DNA of 64,000 nucleotides from Sphingobacteriales bacterium. Its GTDB lineage: Bacteria; Bacteroidota; Bacteroidia; Chitinophagales; Chitinophagaceae. A model generated the notes under the pieces. That model saw only the letters and a list, made by a program, of their open reading frames with translations. It ran no database searches and had not been told where the DNA came from. Position 1 is the first letter of the stretch. The number at the start of each line of letters is the position of its first letter. Both the position numbers and the translations under genes were made by a program. This document shows, in pieces, positions 26,500-35,747 of this stretch. The stretch is from NCBI GenBank assembly GCA_027484425.1, contig JAIXSZ010000015.1, positions 62,001 to 126,000 of the forward strand, in the 5' to 3' direction.

Positions 26500-28221
26500 T
26501 TGACTACCAACAAAACCTTTGAAGCAAGTAAACTATCCCATATAAACACCGCAAAGCTCTTCGGCTGTTTATGGGTTTTAATGTTTGTATTGTATTATCC
26601 GGCAGCAAAAGCCGGTTTTGTTTCAGACTTTACTGGTTGGTTAGATCAAGTAAAAAACCATAGTTTCTACGATTACATTAACCGAAGCAACTTCAAGGTA
26701 GTTAGTCTGTATCAGTTTACTCAGTTAGTTACTTATTTGTTCTACCTTATTCTAGGCACCAATGCATGGCTCTGGCATTTGCTTTTTATAACATTGCATG
26801 TCGTCAATGTATGTCTAATGGCTATTTTTTGCAACAGATTACTGTATGATGCAGGTGTTACAAATCATAATGCCCCAATATATATAGGTTCGGTTTTGTT
26901 CTGCGTCACACCTTATGTTTCCGAGGTAGTAGTGTGGGAGCCATCTTTTCATTATTTGACAGGATTGCTTATGGTTTTGCTCACTTTAGTTTGGGTTCAA
27001 CAATACGTTTACACACAAAACAGGAAGTACATAATTCTGTCGGGTGTTGTATACCTTTTTTCTACTCATGCGCTCGAAGTCTTTTATGTTACTCCTTGGT
27101 TGGTTCTTGCCTTAGCGTTGTTTTATAAGAAACAGTCGTTTGTGAGCAAAAAAGTGTTTTGGAATGTGATTTGGGGTTTTGTTATTGCTGAGCTTGTGAT
27201 TTTTGTGTTTCGTATGGCAGAGTTCCGTCTGTTGTATGGCGATTGGGTATCACGTATTGGCTCTGGAACAGTTCTATCTACCCAAGATACAGGTTTCGGT
27301 AAACCAGCCAAATATATATTTCATTTATTGCTATTGGGTAGGTATATTCCTGCAGAGTGGCATATGGGCAGTATTGCTGTAGGCGACATAAAAAACTACA
27401 TTTATGACTTTTGTGATAGTACCACGGGCATCATTTGTTTTTACAGTATTTGTGGCATCTTGTTTGTTTGGGTTTCTTTGAGGTTTCGCACGTTGACAGG
27501 TTTCGCTCAAGCCATCTCTTTGTTGTCCTTTTATACGTTAGTTCTATTGTTGCTTGTATCCCCATTACATTTCGAGACTAACATGCTTATCAAGTATGAT
27601 CGCTACAGCTATTTCGCTTGTGCTTTTCTCTTTATGGTGTTAGTTTTATGCATCAGCAATATACCCAATAAGGATGTAAAATGGGTAGTTCTAAGTTTGC
27701 TAATCCTTGCCAACCTCAGGTATTCAATTCAAGCTAGCAGATACTGGGGCAAATCATCAAAAATCGTCGATAGTTTGTTACATAACCTTCCACCTTCAGG
27801 TAATAAAACAATCATCTTGCTTAATCTTCCTCACACTATGCATGGAGCAGCTATGATAGGGGCATCAGAACAAAGTGAATACAAATTGATGCACAATCTC
27901 TTGTTGCATAAGCCTCTTCCAAACAAAGTATTCGATGTGCTAGGATACAACATGCTTACTCCCGATGACGGAGCTCATGTAACAGTACTAAATGATAGTG
28001 TTGTCCGTGTGACATTGAACCAGTGGGGTACTTGGTGGTGGTACGAAGACAGAGGAGGGATCAGTTATGAAAACGAAGCGTACAAATTGAATTTGGTAGA
28101 TGTAGGACACTTTTACGAACTAACACTCAAAAACAGTTCAGCACAATATCTTTTGTTGTACAATATAGGAAGCAAATGGAAAACGGTTGACATGCAAAAG
28201 AATAACGAAGAACAGAATTAA
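26500..28221 (+). CDS. Polytopic membrane protein, possible GT-C glycosyltransferase
   Basis: About 573 residues with roughly 10-12 membrane segments and a soluble C-terminal domain of about 150 residues. The order (first membrane helix, then AGFVSDFTGW, then a second long hydrophobic helix pair) resembles Bacteroidota membrane proteins related to GT-C glycosyltransferases, but the acidic catalytic loop is weak (SDFTGWLDQ). The open frame begins with TTG at 26476, which overlaps the -7 element, so a TTG at 26500 is chosen; the next ATG, at 26581, would remove half of the first membrane helix. The last bases overlap the convergent reductase gene. Function is not established. Confidence 0.6.
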   Translation: MTTNKTFEASKLSHINTAKLFGCLWVLMFVLYYPAAKAGFVSDFTGWLDQVKNHSFYDYINRSNFKVVSLYQFTQLVTYLFYLILGTNAWLWHLLFITLHVVNVCLMAIFCNRLLYDAGVTNHNAPIYIGSVLFCVTPYVSEVVVWEPSFHYLTGLLMVLLTLVWVQQYVYTQNRKYIILSGVVYLFSTHALEVFYVTPWLVLALALFYKKQSFVSKKVFWNVIWGFVIAELVIFVFRMAEFRLLYGDWVSRIGSGTVLSTQDTGFGKPAKYIFHLLLLGRYIPAEWHMGSIAVGDIKNYIYDFCDSTTGIICFYSICGILFVWVSLRFRTLTGFAQAISLLSFYTLVLLLLVSPLHFETNMLIKYDRYSYFACAFLFMVLVLCISNIPNKDVKWVVLSLLILANLRYSIQASRYWGKSSKIVDSLLHNLPPSGNKTIILLNLPHTMHGAAMIGASEQSEYKLMHNLLLHKPLPNKVFDVLGYNMLTPDDGAHVTVLNDSVVRVTLNQWGTWWWYEDRGGISYENEAYKLNLVDVGHFYELTLKNSSAQYLLLYNIGSKWKTVDMQKNNEEQN

Positions 28222-29270
28222 ATAGTAATTGTTATGTCTCCACTTACTGGGTGTCCTGTACAGGTAAGCACACACCCTTTTTTCAGTTCCACGTCCATCA
28301 ATACCTCATTGTATGAATGCCAAACTTTGCCCTCAGTACAGATAGCAGCACAACTCCCACACCGGCCTACTTCACAGCTATAGGGCAATAATAATCCTTG
28401 TCGCCGAGCAGCTTGTAATATGCTATCGGGATAAGAAACAGATATGTAGTGTGTTCGTTGTTTGTAATGAATGGTAGCGGTATGGGTTTGCATATCAGGA
28501 GGCTGAGGTAATGAGTTTATTCTGTCTGTAGTATTAAAGTTTTCTTTGTGTATCCGCTCTGGTTTAACGCCTGCTTCTTGCAAAGCGTAAGTAACCATTC
28601 GCATGTAGCTATACGGACCACAAATGTAAAATATACTATCTCTCATCTCTGTTATGTTGTATTCTTTCAAAAGCACGCGAACCAACGACTTGCTGAGCCG
28701 CGCTCTAGCAAGGTTAAAGGCATTGCTGTAAAGAAACTCTATTTCAAACCTATCTTCAAACGATTGCTGTAACTGCTGTAATGCATCAATAAAAAGCACA
28801 GCAATAGGGCTGCTATTGCTATAAAATAGCACAATATTGGTGCTTGAATTTTCATGAAGCAAAGCTTTTATCATGGGCAATATTGGTGTAATTCCCACAC
28901 CAGCAGCATAAAAAACATATCGTTTGTACCGTGCAGTATTTTGAGGTAAGGTGAAAAAACCACCTATTCCAGAAGAAAGCAATAGATCTCCTGGCTGCAC
29001 ATTGTCGTGCAGAAATCTGGAAAATGTACCATTATCCACCCGTTTCACTGTTATTGATGCTTGTTCATTAAGAGCAAGACAAGACGAAAATGAGTAAGAT
29101 CTACGTTCTTCATTTTCCCCATTTTTAAGCGAAAGCGTCACAAACTGACCTGGTTTATAGTCTATCGACTTTCCATCTTCCCGCTTCAACCCAAAAGTCT
29201 TGACATTATCCGTTTCATTAGTAATCGTTGTTACAATGAGGGAGTTAAATGATGGTAAAAAATCTGACAT
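28218..29270 (-). CDS. Ferredoxin-NAD(P) reductase-type flavoprotein with C-terminal 2Fe-2S domain (PaaE-like)
   Basis: 350 residues in three parts: FAD-binding barrel with RRSYSFSS (about 55-65), NAD(P)-binding domain with YAAGVGITPILPM and FYICGPYSYM, and a plant-type 2Fe-2S ferredoxin domain at the C terminus with CEVGRCGSC plus a fourth Cys in VLTCTG. This order is that of PaaE, the reductase of phenylacetyl-CoA epoxidase, and of related Hcr/HmpX reductases. Without paaABCD beside it, the electron acceptor is uncertain. It is divergent from arfB (32 bp between starts) and its TAA overlaps the stop of the convergent membrane-protein gene in the sequence TTAA. Confidence 0.85.
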   Translation of the reverse strand: MSDFLPSFNSLIVTTITNETDNVKTFGLKREDGKSIDYKPGQFVTLSLKNGENEERRSYSFSSCLALNEQASITVKRVDNGTFSRFLHDNVQPGDLLLSSGIGGFFTLPQNTARYKRYVFYAAGVGITPILPMIKALLHENSSTNIVLFYSNSSPIAVLFIDALQQLQQSFEDRFEIEFLYSNAFNLARARLSKSLVRVLLKEYNITEMRDSIFYICGPYSYMRMVTYALQEAGVKPERIHKENFNTTDRINSLPQPPDMQTHTATIHYKQRTHYISVSYPDSILQAARRQGLLLPYSCEVGRCGSCAAICTEGKVWHSYNEVLMDVELKKGCVLTCTGHPVSGDITITI

Positions 29271-29302
29271 AGTATAATCAAACGTTCACTGTAAAATTAA
29301 GT

Positions 29303-29734
29303 ATGATACAGCTATATGTGCGTACTTTTGATTCTGTGAACGACTTTTCAACAGAAATACAATTTAAGACAGCACGCAGTGGCGGCAAAGGCGGTCAAAA
29401 TGTCAACAAGGTAGAAACAATGGTAGAAGCTTTGTGGTGTGTGGCAGAGTCACGGTTTTTTAATGCCGAAGAAAAAGAAAGAATACAACTGAAACTTGAA
29501 AACAAGATAAATAAAGACGGGTATTTGATTGTAAAGTGCAGTGAAACCCGATCGCAGCTAGAAAATAAAGAAATTGCTATTAGTAAAATGGAGACTTTGG
29601 TTACCAAAAGCTTAGTTATCCCTAAAAAAAGAAAGGCAACCAAACCTACGAAGGCAGCAAAAGAAAAAAGATTAGAAGGAAAACGGATAGACTCATTGAA
29701 AAAAGAAATGAGAAGAACTCCACCTGCTGAATGA
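29303..29734 (+). CDS. arfB: Alternative ribosome-rescue factor / peptidyl-tRNA hydrolase ArfB
   Basis: A 143-residue protein with only the class I release-factor catalytic domain. The GGQ motif is in [15 protein letters not shown], and the C-terminal tail is rich in Lys/Arg (PKKRKATKPTKAAKEKR), as needed to enter the empty mRNA channel of stalled ribosomes. It lacks the codon-recognition domain of RF1/RF2. It frees ribosomes stalled on mRNAs without a stop codon. It ends exactly one base before the convergent cdsA stop. Confidence 0.92.
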   Translation: MIQLYVRTFDSVNDFSTEIQFKTARSGGKGGQNVNKVETMVEALWCVAESRFFNAEEKERIQLKLENKINKDGYLIVKCSETRSQLENKEIAISKMETLVTKSLVIPKKRKATKPTKAAKEKRLEGKRIDSLKKEMRRTPPAE

Positions 29735-30583
29735 TTACATAAACAAACTGTAGTACACCCACACGAAAGGAATAGCTATAAGCAACGAATCAAATCTATC
29801 CAATGCTCCGCCATGACCTGGCATTATGTTACCAGAGTCTTTTACATTAGCCAGCCTTTTTAGTTTCGACTCTAATAAATCTCCTAAAGTACCTGCCACG
29901 GCTACTATGGTGGCAATCAATATCCAATCTATAGTTCGACTATTGCTAATAGTACCTCCTACAGGCCAATAGCCATATATACCGGCCACTATAACTGTTA
30001 AGACCGCTCCACCAGCGGTTCCTTCCCAAGTTTTTTTGGGAGAAATAGTAGAAAAAGGAGTTTTACCTATGAAAGAACCAACAATGTAGGCCATTGTGTC
30101 ATTGATCCAAATCATCACAATTATCGCAATAGGCAATATAAAATCATGATTGCGCATATCGCCCAGCAGTATCATCGACAATGTTATGTAGAAAAGACCG
30201 CTCACCGACTGAATAAGCGCTGGCAATGCATTTTTAACAGGCAAAACACAAGCTAGTAAAAGTATCGGGGTGGTAAGGGGCAGAACAGTAAAAGTAAGCC
30301 AAAGAGGTTTCTCTATAGATAAATAACCCATAGGACGTGCAAAAAGAACCAGCAAAAAAAGCGAAATGATTTGCAGTGCTACATGTAGCCACCTAGGCCA
30401 GTACTTGCCCTCGTCTATCTTTTGCAGCAACCCAAAATACTCGCGCAGGCACAGCAAATTAATGAGCGCTACTAAACTTACAAAAACCCATGGATGCTCA
30501 AATAATAGCCCCGAGAGCATGATTGCCCCAAAAACAACGGCACTACCAGTGCGCTTGTAAAACGTGGGCATGTTGAGAGCCAT
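29735..30583 (-). CDS. cdsA: Phosphatidate cytidylyltransferase
   Basis: A 282-residue integral membrane enzyme that converts phosphatidic acid and CTP to CDP-diacylglycerol. About seven hydrophobic segments are visible and the C-terminal CDS signature is complete: SPKKTWEGTAGG, GDLLESKLKR, then KDSGNIMPGHGGALDRFDS. It starts 28 bp after dcd on the same strand, suggesting a dcd-cdsA operon, and its product is the substrate of PssA encoded at the right end of the window. Confidence 0.95.
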   Translation of the reverse strand: MALNMPTFYKRTGSAVVFGAIMLSGLLFEHPWVFVSLVALINLLCLREYFGLLQKIDEGKYWPRWLHVALQIISLFLLVLFARPMGYLSIEKPLWLTFTVLPLTTPILLLACVLPVKNALPALIQSVSGLFYITLSMILLGDMRNHDFILPIAIIVMIWINDTMAYIVGSFIGKTPFSTISPKKTWEGTAGGAVLTVIVAGIYGYWPVGGTISNSRTIDWILIATIVAVAGTLGDLLESKLKRLANVKDSGNIMPGHGGALDRFDSLLIAIPFVWVYYSLFM

Positions 30584-30611
30584 ACAGTAAATTGTAAATT
30601 TAACTAGTGAA

Positions 30612-31148
30612 TTAGAACTTGTTTTTCCACATCATGCTTTCTACAGGCTTGTCAGTGCGCCCAGTGTACTTTGCATCGGTTTTACTATTGTATTTGTTAA
30701 GCACTTCACCCTCCACCGGAAAGTATATCAACTGACCTATCGGCATACCAGCATATATTCTTACTGGGTGTACACAAGAAATCTCTAACGTCCATGCGTT
30801 ACAAAATCCCACATCTCCTTTGCCAGCGGTAGCATGAATATCTATGCCCAGCCTACCTGTAGATGATTTACCCTCCAGAAAAGGAACATGAGCATGCGTT
30901 TCGGTGTATTCTAACGTAACCCCCAGATACAGCGTGTGTGGCTGCAGCACATACCCCTCAGCAGGTATCTCAAAGTGGGTAATTGTATTATGCTTGCGGG
31001 CATCTAGCATTGTATCATTGTACATAGCCAGATATTTGCCTAAGTGCACATCATACGAGTTTGAACCAAGCTTTTTAGGGTCGAATGGCTCTATAACAAT
31101 GGTGCCTTTTTCTATTTCTTCAAGGATACGGGAGTCTGACAATATCAT
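30612..31148 (-). CDS. dcd: dCTP deaminase
   Basis: A 178-residue trimeric dUTPase-fold enzyme that deaminates dCTP to dUTP. Conserved parts are the N-terminal MILSDSRILEEIEKG, SYDVHLG, the nucleotide-binding EGKSSTGRLGIDIHATAG and the catalytic-Glu strand WTLEIS. The start at 31148 is chosen; the upstream in-frame start at 31196 lies beyond the -7 element, which sits 4 bp before the ATG. cdsA follows after 28 bp. Confidence 0.94.
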   Translation of the reverse strand: MILSDSRILEEIEKGTIVIEPFDPKKLGSNSYDVHLGKYLAMYNDTMLDARKHNTITHFEIPAEGYVLQPHTLYLGVTLEYTETHAHVPFLEGKSSTGRLGIDIHATAGKGDVGFCNAWTLEISCVHPVRIYAGMPIGQLIYFPVEGEVLNKYNSKTDAKYTGRTDKPVESMMWKNKF

Positions 31149-31152
31149 AAGG

Positions 31153-31160
31153 CAAATATA
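31153..31160 (-). promoter_or_regulatory. -7 element abutting the dcd start codon
   Basis: TATATTTG on the minus strand with only four bases between its G and the ATG, predicting a leaderless mRNA. TTG lies 13 bp upstream. Confidence 0.42.
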
Positions 31161-31223
31161 TAACGACGAAAGGCAATAAAGGAACTTTTTTAGCAAAAGT
31201 ACACGTGTTAACTATAAAAATGA

Positions 31224-31231
31224 TATTTTTG
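31224..31231 (+). promoter_or_regulatory. -7 element of the DUF5606 gene
   Basis: TATTTTTG, exact TAnnTTTG, 20 bp before the ATG. No -33 element recognised. Confidence 0.35.
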
Positions 31232-31251
31232 CTCCCCTTTCAAAACATATT

Positions 31252-31794
31252 ATGGAATATAGAGAAATAGTAGCGGTTACCGGACTTAGCGGATTATATC
31301 AGTTAATGACCACTAAAAGCGATGGCGCAATAGTACGAAGCGTGTCAGACAAAACTACCAAGTTTATATCTGCTCGTCAGCACAACGTAACCCCATTGGA
31401 GAGTATAGAAGTATACACTACAGGTGATAACGTACGTTTACAGGTCGTTTTTATAAAAATGCTCGAAAACGAAACATCAAACCCAGCAGCAGCTGTAAAA
31501 TCCAGCGATAACAATGCTGTTAAATCCTACTTCAAAAACATTTTTCCCGAATTTGACGAAGAACGTGTCTATGTCAGCGACATGAAAAAAATGTTGAAGT
31601 GGTTCGAAATTCTCAAGTCTAATGACCTGCTGAAATTTGAAGAACCTACTGAAGAAGTAATAGCGGAGGAAGTAGCGGAAGAAGTTGTAGAAGAAGCTCC
31701 TAAAAAAGCGGCTGAAGCACCCGAAACTAGTGAAGAATTAACCGAGGAAAAACCAGCTAAGAAGACTGCTAAGAAGAAGAAAACTGAGGAATAA
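31252..31794 (+). CDS. DUF5606-family protein
   Basis: A 180-residue cytoplasmic protein. The N-terminal part (MEYREIVAVTGLSGLYQLM, then ATTKFISARQHN-like strand and SIEVYTTGDNVRL) matches DUF5606, a family found in Bacteroidota without an assigned biochemical role. The second half carries an acidic Glu/Val-rich stretch (about 130-160) ending in a lysine-rich tail (KKTAKKKKTEE), giving the protein strongly opposite-charged ends. It is transcribed away from dcd, with the starts 103 bp apart. Confidence 0.85.
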   Translation: MEYREIVAVTGLSGLYQLMTTKSDGAIVRSVSDKTTKFISARQHNVTPLESIEVYTTGDNVRLQVVFIKMLENETSNPAAAVKSSDNNAVKSYFKNIFPEFDEERVYVSDMKKMLKWFEILKSNDLLKFEEPTEEVIAEEVAEEVVEEAPKKAAEAPETSEELTEEKPAKKTAKKKKTEE

Positions 31795-31883
31795 TTTTCT
31801 GTTCTTTTATCTTGTCGAGTAGACTGTCTTTTTTTAATGATTTACTTTTATATCTTTAATCCCGTTACGAAATGTAATTGCTG

Positions 31884-32108
31884 ATGAAAAGAATATTTAT
31901 CTTATTGTTTGTTTTTTTTGCGCTTATAGCAAGCATGGGCAGCTGCAGAATGCGTGGCGTAAGCGGAACTTCTTACAAGATGTATAAGCAACCTGTAAGA
32001 ACATCAAAGCACTATGGTGCCAAGAAGAACGTATGGACACGCTCACATTTCTGGGGTAAAAAAAGATACGGGTACCGTCCGTACCAGCACAGAGGAAGAT
32101 ATAGGTAG
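31884..32108 (+). CDS. Small very basic lipoprotein
   Basis: A 74-residue protein started at the ATG at 31884 (an upstream TTG two codons earlier is ignored). The hydrophobic N terminus ends in SMGSC, a good Bacteroidota lipobox, putting the lipidated Cys at residue 21. The mature 53 residues are rich in Lys, Arg and Tyr (SKHYGAKKNVWTRSHF, KKRYGYRPYQHRGRYR) with almost no acid. It may bind nucleic acid, LPS or anionic surface glycans; no family was recognised. A strong terminator follows. Confidence 0.65.
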   Translation: MKRIFILLFVFFALIASMGSCRMRGVSGTSYKMYKQPVRTSKHYGAKKNVWTRSHFWGKKRYGYRPYQHRGRYR

Positions 32109-32130
32109 TTAAATAGTTTTTTGTTTATAT

Positions 32131-32157
32131 AGCCGGGTCGCACAACCCGGCTTTTTT
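32131..32157 (+). terminator. Rho-independent terminator
   Basis: GCCGGGT/ACCCGGC stem with a six-base loop and TTTTTT tail, 23 bp after the small lipoprotein stop. The priA gene converges on it. Confidence 0.85.
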
Positions 32158-32168
32158 GTTAGCTATAG

Positions 32169-34610
32169 TTACATCGGGTCCACATCAAATACTATTTGCA
32201 CATTCGCATTTCCCTTCAGCCCCAGTATATACAGCCTTTGCTCTTTGATAAAAAATTTTACTTTATTGACCAAAATATTATTTCTAGGGCATTTTATCCA
32301 TATCTCCCTTATGTACTGATTGCGCACCCTAGGTACCATTGCTGGTCCCGGACCTTGCACTGCTATTCCTTCTATTGTTGCTAGCGCTTCTGCCATTATC
32401 TGAGCGGCCTGTGCTGCTCTATCCTCTTCAGTATGCTTAAATGAAATTTTTATTATTCTACTAAAAGGTGGGTAGAAAAACTGTTCCCTATATCTTATTT
32501 CGTTGGTGTAAAACGCATGTACATCATGGTTTTTCACCCATTGCAACACTGGGTGTTGAATGTTGTAAGCCTGAATGATAACCTTACCTTGCCCGTCTGC
32601 CCTTCCAGCTCTTCCACTTACCTGCTCCATAAGTTGAAAAGCCCTTTCGTTGACCCTGAAATCTGGAAATGACAACAAACTGTCAGCACTTATCACACCC
32701 ACCAGTGTTACCGCTTCTAGGTCCAGACCTTTAACCACCATTTGTGTTCCTGTAAGTATGTCTATTTTTTTCTTTTCCAGTTTGCTCAGCAGTTCGGTTA
32801 CCGTATGTTTTCCGCGCATACTATCTACATCCATTCGGGCTACACGCGCATCCGGAAACACTATTTTTACTTCCTCTTCTATCTTCTCTGTACCAAACGA
32901 CTTGCTGGTAAGTGTATTGCTGCCACATTGATGACAAGTCTGCATCACTAAGTTCTTGAAGCCGCAATAGTGGCAGTGCAGCTTATCTGTGCTTTTGTGG
33001 TAGGTTAACGACACATCGCAGTTGGTGCATTTGGGTGTCCAGCCACAGGTAGTACAGAGCAAAAACGGTGCGTATCCCCTCCTGTTCTGAAACAAAATTA
33101 CTTGCCGGCGTTGCTGTAACGTTTCTTTTATTGAGTCTTGCAGCTCTGGTGTCAGCATTTTCACACCTAGCGTCCTTACTTTGTTGAGCGATCGGGCATC
33201 TACAATGGTTATTTCTGGCATGCCTACGCCCAGATACCTCTCTTTAAGTGATACATAGGCATACTTGCCTTGCCGAACATTATAAAGAGTCTCCACAGAA
33301 GGCGTAGCTGAGCCCAGCAGTACTTTAGAGCCGTACATCGATGCCAAGTAGATGGCAGCATCTCTAGCATGAAACCTCGGTGCCGGATCTTTTTGTTTGT
33401 AAGAGGAGTCATGTTCTTCGTCGGCTATTATGAGTCCTACATCCACATATGGTAGCCACATTGCAGACCTTGGGCCTACTACTACCTTATATTTACCTTT
33501 TCGTACCTTCTCCCATATTTCTACTCGTTCATTGTTGCTGAAGTGCGAATGATATACACCCAACTCATCGCCAAAGAAAGCCCTAAGTCTGCTTACCAAC
33601 TGTGTTGTAAGTCCTATCTCTGGCAGTAGCAGTATAGCTTGTTTCCCTTCTGCTATGCATTCTTTTATCTTTCTTATGTACAGTAATGTTTTACCGCTTC
33701 CAGTCACACCATGCAGCAGAGTAACATTCTTTTCGTTCAGCGCTTTGCATAGTTGATCATAAGCAGTTTGTTGAGCCGGAGTAAAAATAATTTCTTTTTT
33801 TTCGGCCACATTTGTATAAAGAAGACGGTCGGCATTTTGTTCGGTAATTGCAAAAACGCCCTTCTCTATAAGTGTTCTCAGCTGAGAGGTAATACCTGTT
33901 ACTCTGTCCAGTAATTCTTGTTGCCGAACTACACCGTTTTTTTGTTTCAGCTCTATATACCCCATCAACAGTTGTAGTTGTTTGGGCGCTTTACCCAGTT
34001 CGTCAAACAGTGCAATCAATTGTTTTTCTTCTACAAATCTCGGGTGTAGTGTTACCACTTTTTCGCGCTTGGGTCTATAAACCGTTTCCAGAGCCTCGTT
34101 TATCACTACTACTTCATTTTCTAGCAGCTCGTTGAGCACAGCCGCAAAGTGGGTATTATGCACTATAGTCCTTAGCTCTGTAATGGTTACTTCTTTACGC
34201 ATTCGTATAGCCTGAGCAGCGCCATAGGCAGCGTCGCTCCAGTCATACACTACACTATCATCACCCACCCACTCCAGCCGTGTTTCGCCCATCATCTTTA
34301 GGTGTGCCGGCAGCGCTGCATTCATTACCTCTCCTGGCGATGCCATATAATAGTCGGCTATCCACCGCCAAAACTTAAGTTGCTGCTCTGAAACTACAGG
34401 CTCTTCGTCTATAATGCCTTTTATGGGCTTTACTATATAGTTTTCTGGTTTGTTGTTGTGCAGCCGCTCTACTATCCCCGAGTACTGTTTGTTTTTGCCC
34501 AGCGCTACTTCCACACGCATGCCAGACCGTAGCTGGTCTTGCAAGTCTACAGGTACACCATAAGTTAAAACCTGAGGTAAATTGAGTGGTAATATTATGT
34601 CGGCAAACAT
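32169..34610 (-). CDS. priA: Primosomal replication restart helicase PriA
   Basis: An 813-residue 3'-to-5' DNA helicase that reloads the replisome at stalled forks. It has the N-terminal DNA-binding domain (LPLNLPQVLTYGVP), winged-helix part, Walker A GVTGSGKTLLY, Walker B ADEEHDSSYKQ, and the eight-Cys zinc region starting CTTCGWTPKCTNC and continuing with CHYC and CHQC, followed by the C-terminal helicase lobe (GTQMVVKGLDLEAV, QVSGRAGR). Length is normal. The start lies 100 bp from the divergent metH start. Confidence 0.95.
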   Translation of the reverse strand: MFADIILPLNLPQVLTYGVPVDLQDQLRSGMRVEVALGKNKQYSGIVERLHNNKPENYIVKPIKGIIDEEPVVSEQQLKFWRWIADYYMASPGEVMNAALPAHLKMMGETRLEWVGDDSVVYDWSDAAYGAAQAIRMRKEVTITELRTIVHNTHFAAVLNELLENEVVVINEALETVYRPKREKVVTLHPRFVEEKQLIALFDELGKAPKQLQLLMGYIELKQKNGVVRQQELLDRVTGITSQLRTLIEKGVFAITEQNADRLLYTNVAEKKEIIFTPAQQTAYDQLCKALNEKNVTLLHGVTGSGKTLLYIRKIKECIAEGKQAILLLPEIGLTTQLVSRLRAFFGDELGVYHSHFSNNERVEIWEKVRKGKYKVVVGPRSAMWLPYVDVGLIIADEEHDSSYKQKDPAPRFHARDAAIYLASMYGSKVLLGSATPSVETLYNVRQGKYAYVSLKERYLGVGMPEITIVDARSLNKVRTLGVKMLTPELQDSIKETLQQRRQVILFQNRRGYAPFLLCTTCGWTPKCTNCDVSLTYHKSTDKLHCHYCGFKNLVMQTCHQCGSNTLTSKSFGTEKIEEEVKIVFPDARVARMDVDSMRGKHTVTELLSKLEKKKIDILTGTQMVVKGLDLEAVTLVGVISADSLLSFPDFRVNERAFQLMEQVSGRAGRADGQGKVIIQAYNIQHPVLQWVKNHDVHAFYTNEIRYREQFFYPPFSRIIKISFKHTEEDRAAQAAQIMAEALATIEGIAVQGPGPAMVPRVRNQYIREIWIKCPRNNILVNKVKFFIKEQRLYILGLKGNANVQIVFDVDPM

Positions 34611-34698
34611 AACTGCAAGTTAGCGATATCGCAAGCAATCTGTGGATCAAAGACAGGTTAAAATATATTCTTCCACCAAAGGTTATTCTCCTATTCCC

Positions 34699-34706
34699 TA
34701 CCTTTG
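34699..34706 (+). promoter_or_regulatory. -7 element abutting the metH start codon
   Basis: TACCTTTG, exact TAnnTTTG, with four bases before the ATG at 34711; predicts a leaderless mRNA and argues against the GTG at 34642. Confidence 0.45.
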
Positions 34707-34710
34707 GTAT

Positions 34711-35736
34711 ATGAATACAGAAACCAAGCTGCGGGAACTACTCGATAACCGCATTCTAATAATAGACGGTGCTATGGGCACCATGATACAACGTTACAAA
34801 CTGCAAGAAGAAGATTACAGGGGCGAACGTTTCAAAGATTGGCACACAGATGTCAAGGGCAATAATGACTTGTTATGCCTTACCCAGCCCGATATTATAA
34901 AAGCCATACACAAAGAATACCTTGATGCTGGAGCAAATATTATAGAAACAAACACCTTCAATGCACAAACCGTCTCTATGGCCGACTACGACATGCAGCC
35001 ATTAGCTTTCGAGATTAATGCTGCTGCTGCAAAGGTTGCCAAAGAGGCTATTATCGAGTACGGCAAGGAAAAAGGAATAGATGTAAGCGACCGCTTTGTA
35101 GCAGGAGCTATTGGTCCTATGAACAAAACGCTCTCTCTGTCTCCTGACGTCAACAATCCAGGTTATAGAGCTATATCTTTCGATGAAGTAGCGGACGCTT
35201 ATTACGAACAAATAAAAGCGCTGGTAGAAAACGGAGTAGATGTACTCCTTATCGAAACCATTTTTGACACGCTGAATGCAAAAGCTGCTATTTACGCCAT
35301 CAATAAATATTTCAAAGACACCAAAACTGAAAAATTGCCGGTGATGATTTCTGGCACCATCACAGATGCCTCAGGCAGAACACTTAGCGGACAAACACTG
35401 GAGGCGTTCTATATTTCTGTTATGCATGCCAATCCCCTTAGTATAGGGCTCAACTGTGCGTTAGGTGCAGCAGAGATGCGCCCACACGTAGAGGAGCTGG
35501 CCAATATAGCTGCTTGTTATGTAACGGCTTACCCCAATGCTGGCCTACCTAATGCAATGGGTGAATATGACGAAAGCCCAGAGCAAACAGCTGCTATTGT
35601 GGCAGAATGGGCTAAAGAAGGCTGGGTGAATATGTTAGGCGGTTGCTGTGGCACCACACCACCTCACATCGCAGCTATTGCTAAGGCAGTAAAAAACTAT
35701 TCTTCAAGACCACTACCTACCCTCACAGAGGCATAA
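34711..35736 (+). CDS. metH: Methionine synthase homocysteine-binding module (split MetH)
   Basis: A 341-residue protein equal to the first domain of cobalamin-dependent methionine synthase. It begins with [18 protein letters not shown] and has the zinc-site Cys in SIGLNCALG and the Cys pair in [11 protein letters not shown]. The folate, cobalamin and activation domains are absent. Bacteroidota often encode MetH in two pieces; here the second piece is not downstream, where a thioredoxin gene starts 11 bp later. The ATG at 34711 is chosen over a GTG at 34642 because the latter lies upstream of the -7 element. No cobalamin riboswitch is recognisable. Confidence 0.9.
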   Translation: MNTETKLRELLDNRILIIDGAMGTMIQRYKLQEEDYRGERFKDWHTDVKGNNDLLCLTQPDIIKAIHKEYLDAGANIIETNTFNAQTVSMADYDMQPLAFEINAAAAKVAKEAIIEYGKEKGIDVSDRFVAGAIGPMNKTLSLSPDVNNPGYRAISFDEVADAYYEQIKALVENGVDVLLIETIFDTLNAKAAIYAINKYFKDTKTEKLPVMISGTITDASGRTLSGQTLEAFYISVMHANPLSIGLNCALGAAEMRPHVEELANIAACYVTAYPNAGLPNAMGEYDESPEQTAAIVAEWAKEGWVNMLGGCCGTTPPHIAAIAKAVKNYSSRPLPTLTEA

Positions 35737-35747
35737 TTTAATCAAAA

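Noticed and set aside
34642-34710. GTG start adding 23 residues to MetH
   Set aside because: It lies upstream of the -7 element that abuts the ATG at 34711.
34611-34710. Possible cobalamin riboswitch before metH
   Set aside because: The space is only 100 bp and the conserved B12-box bases are not recognisable.
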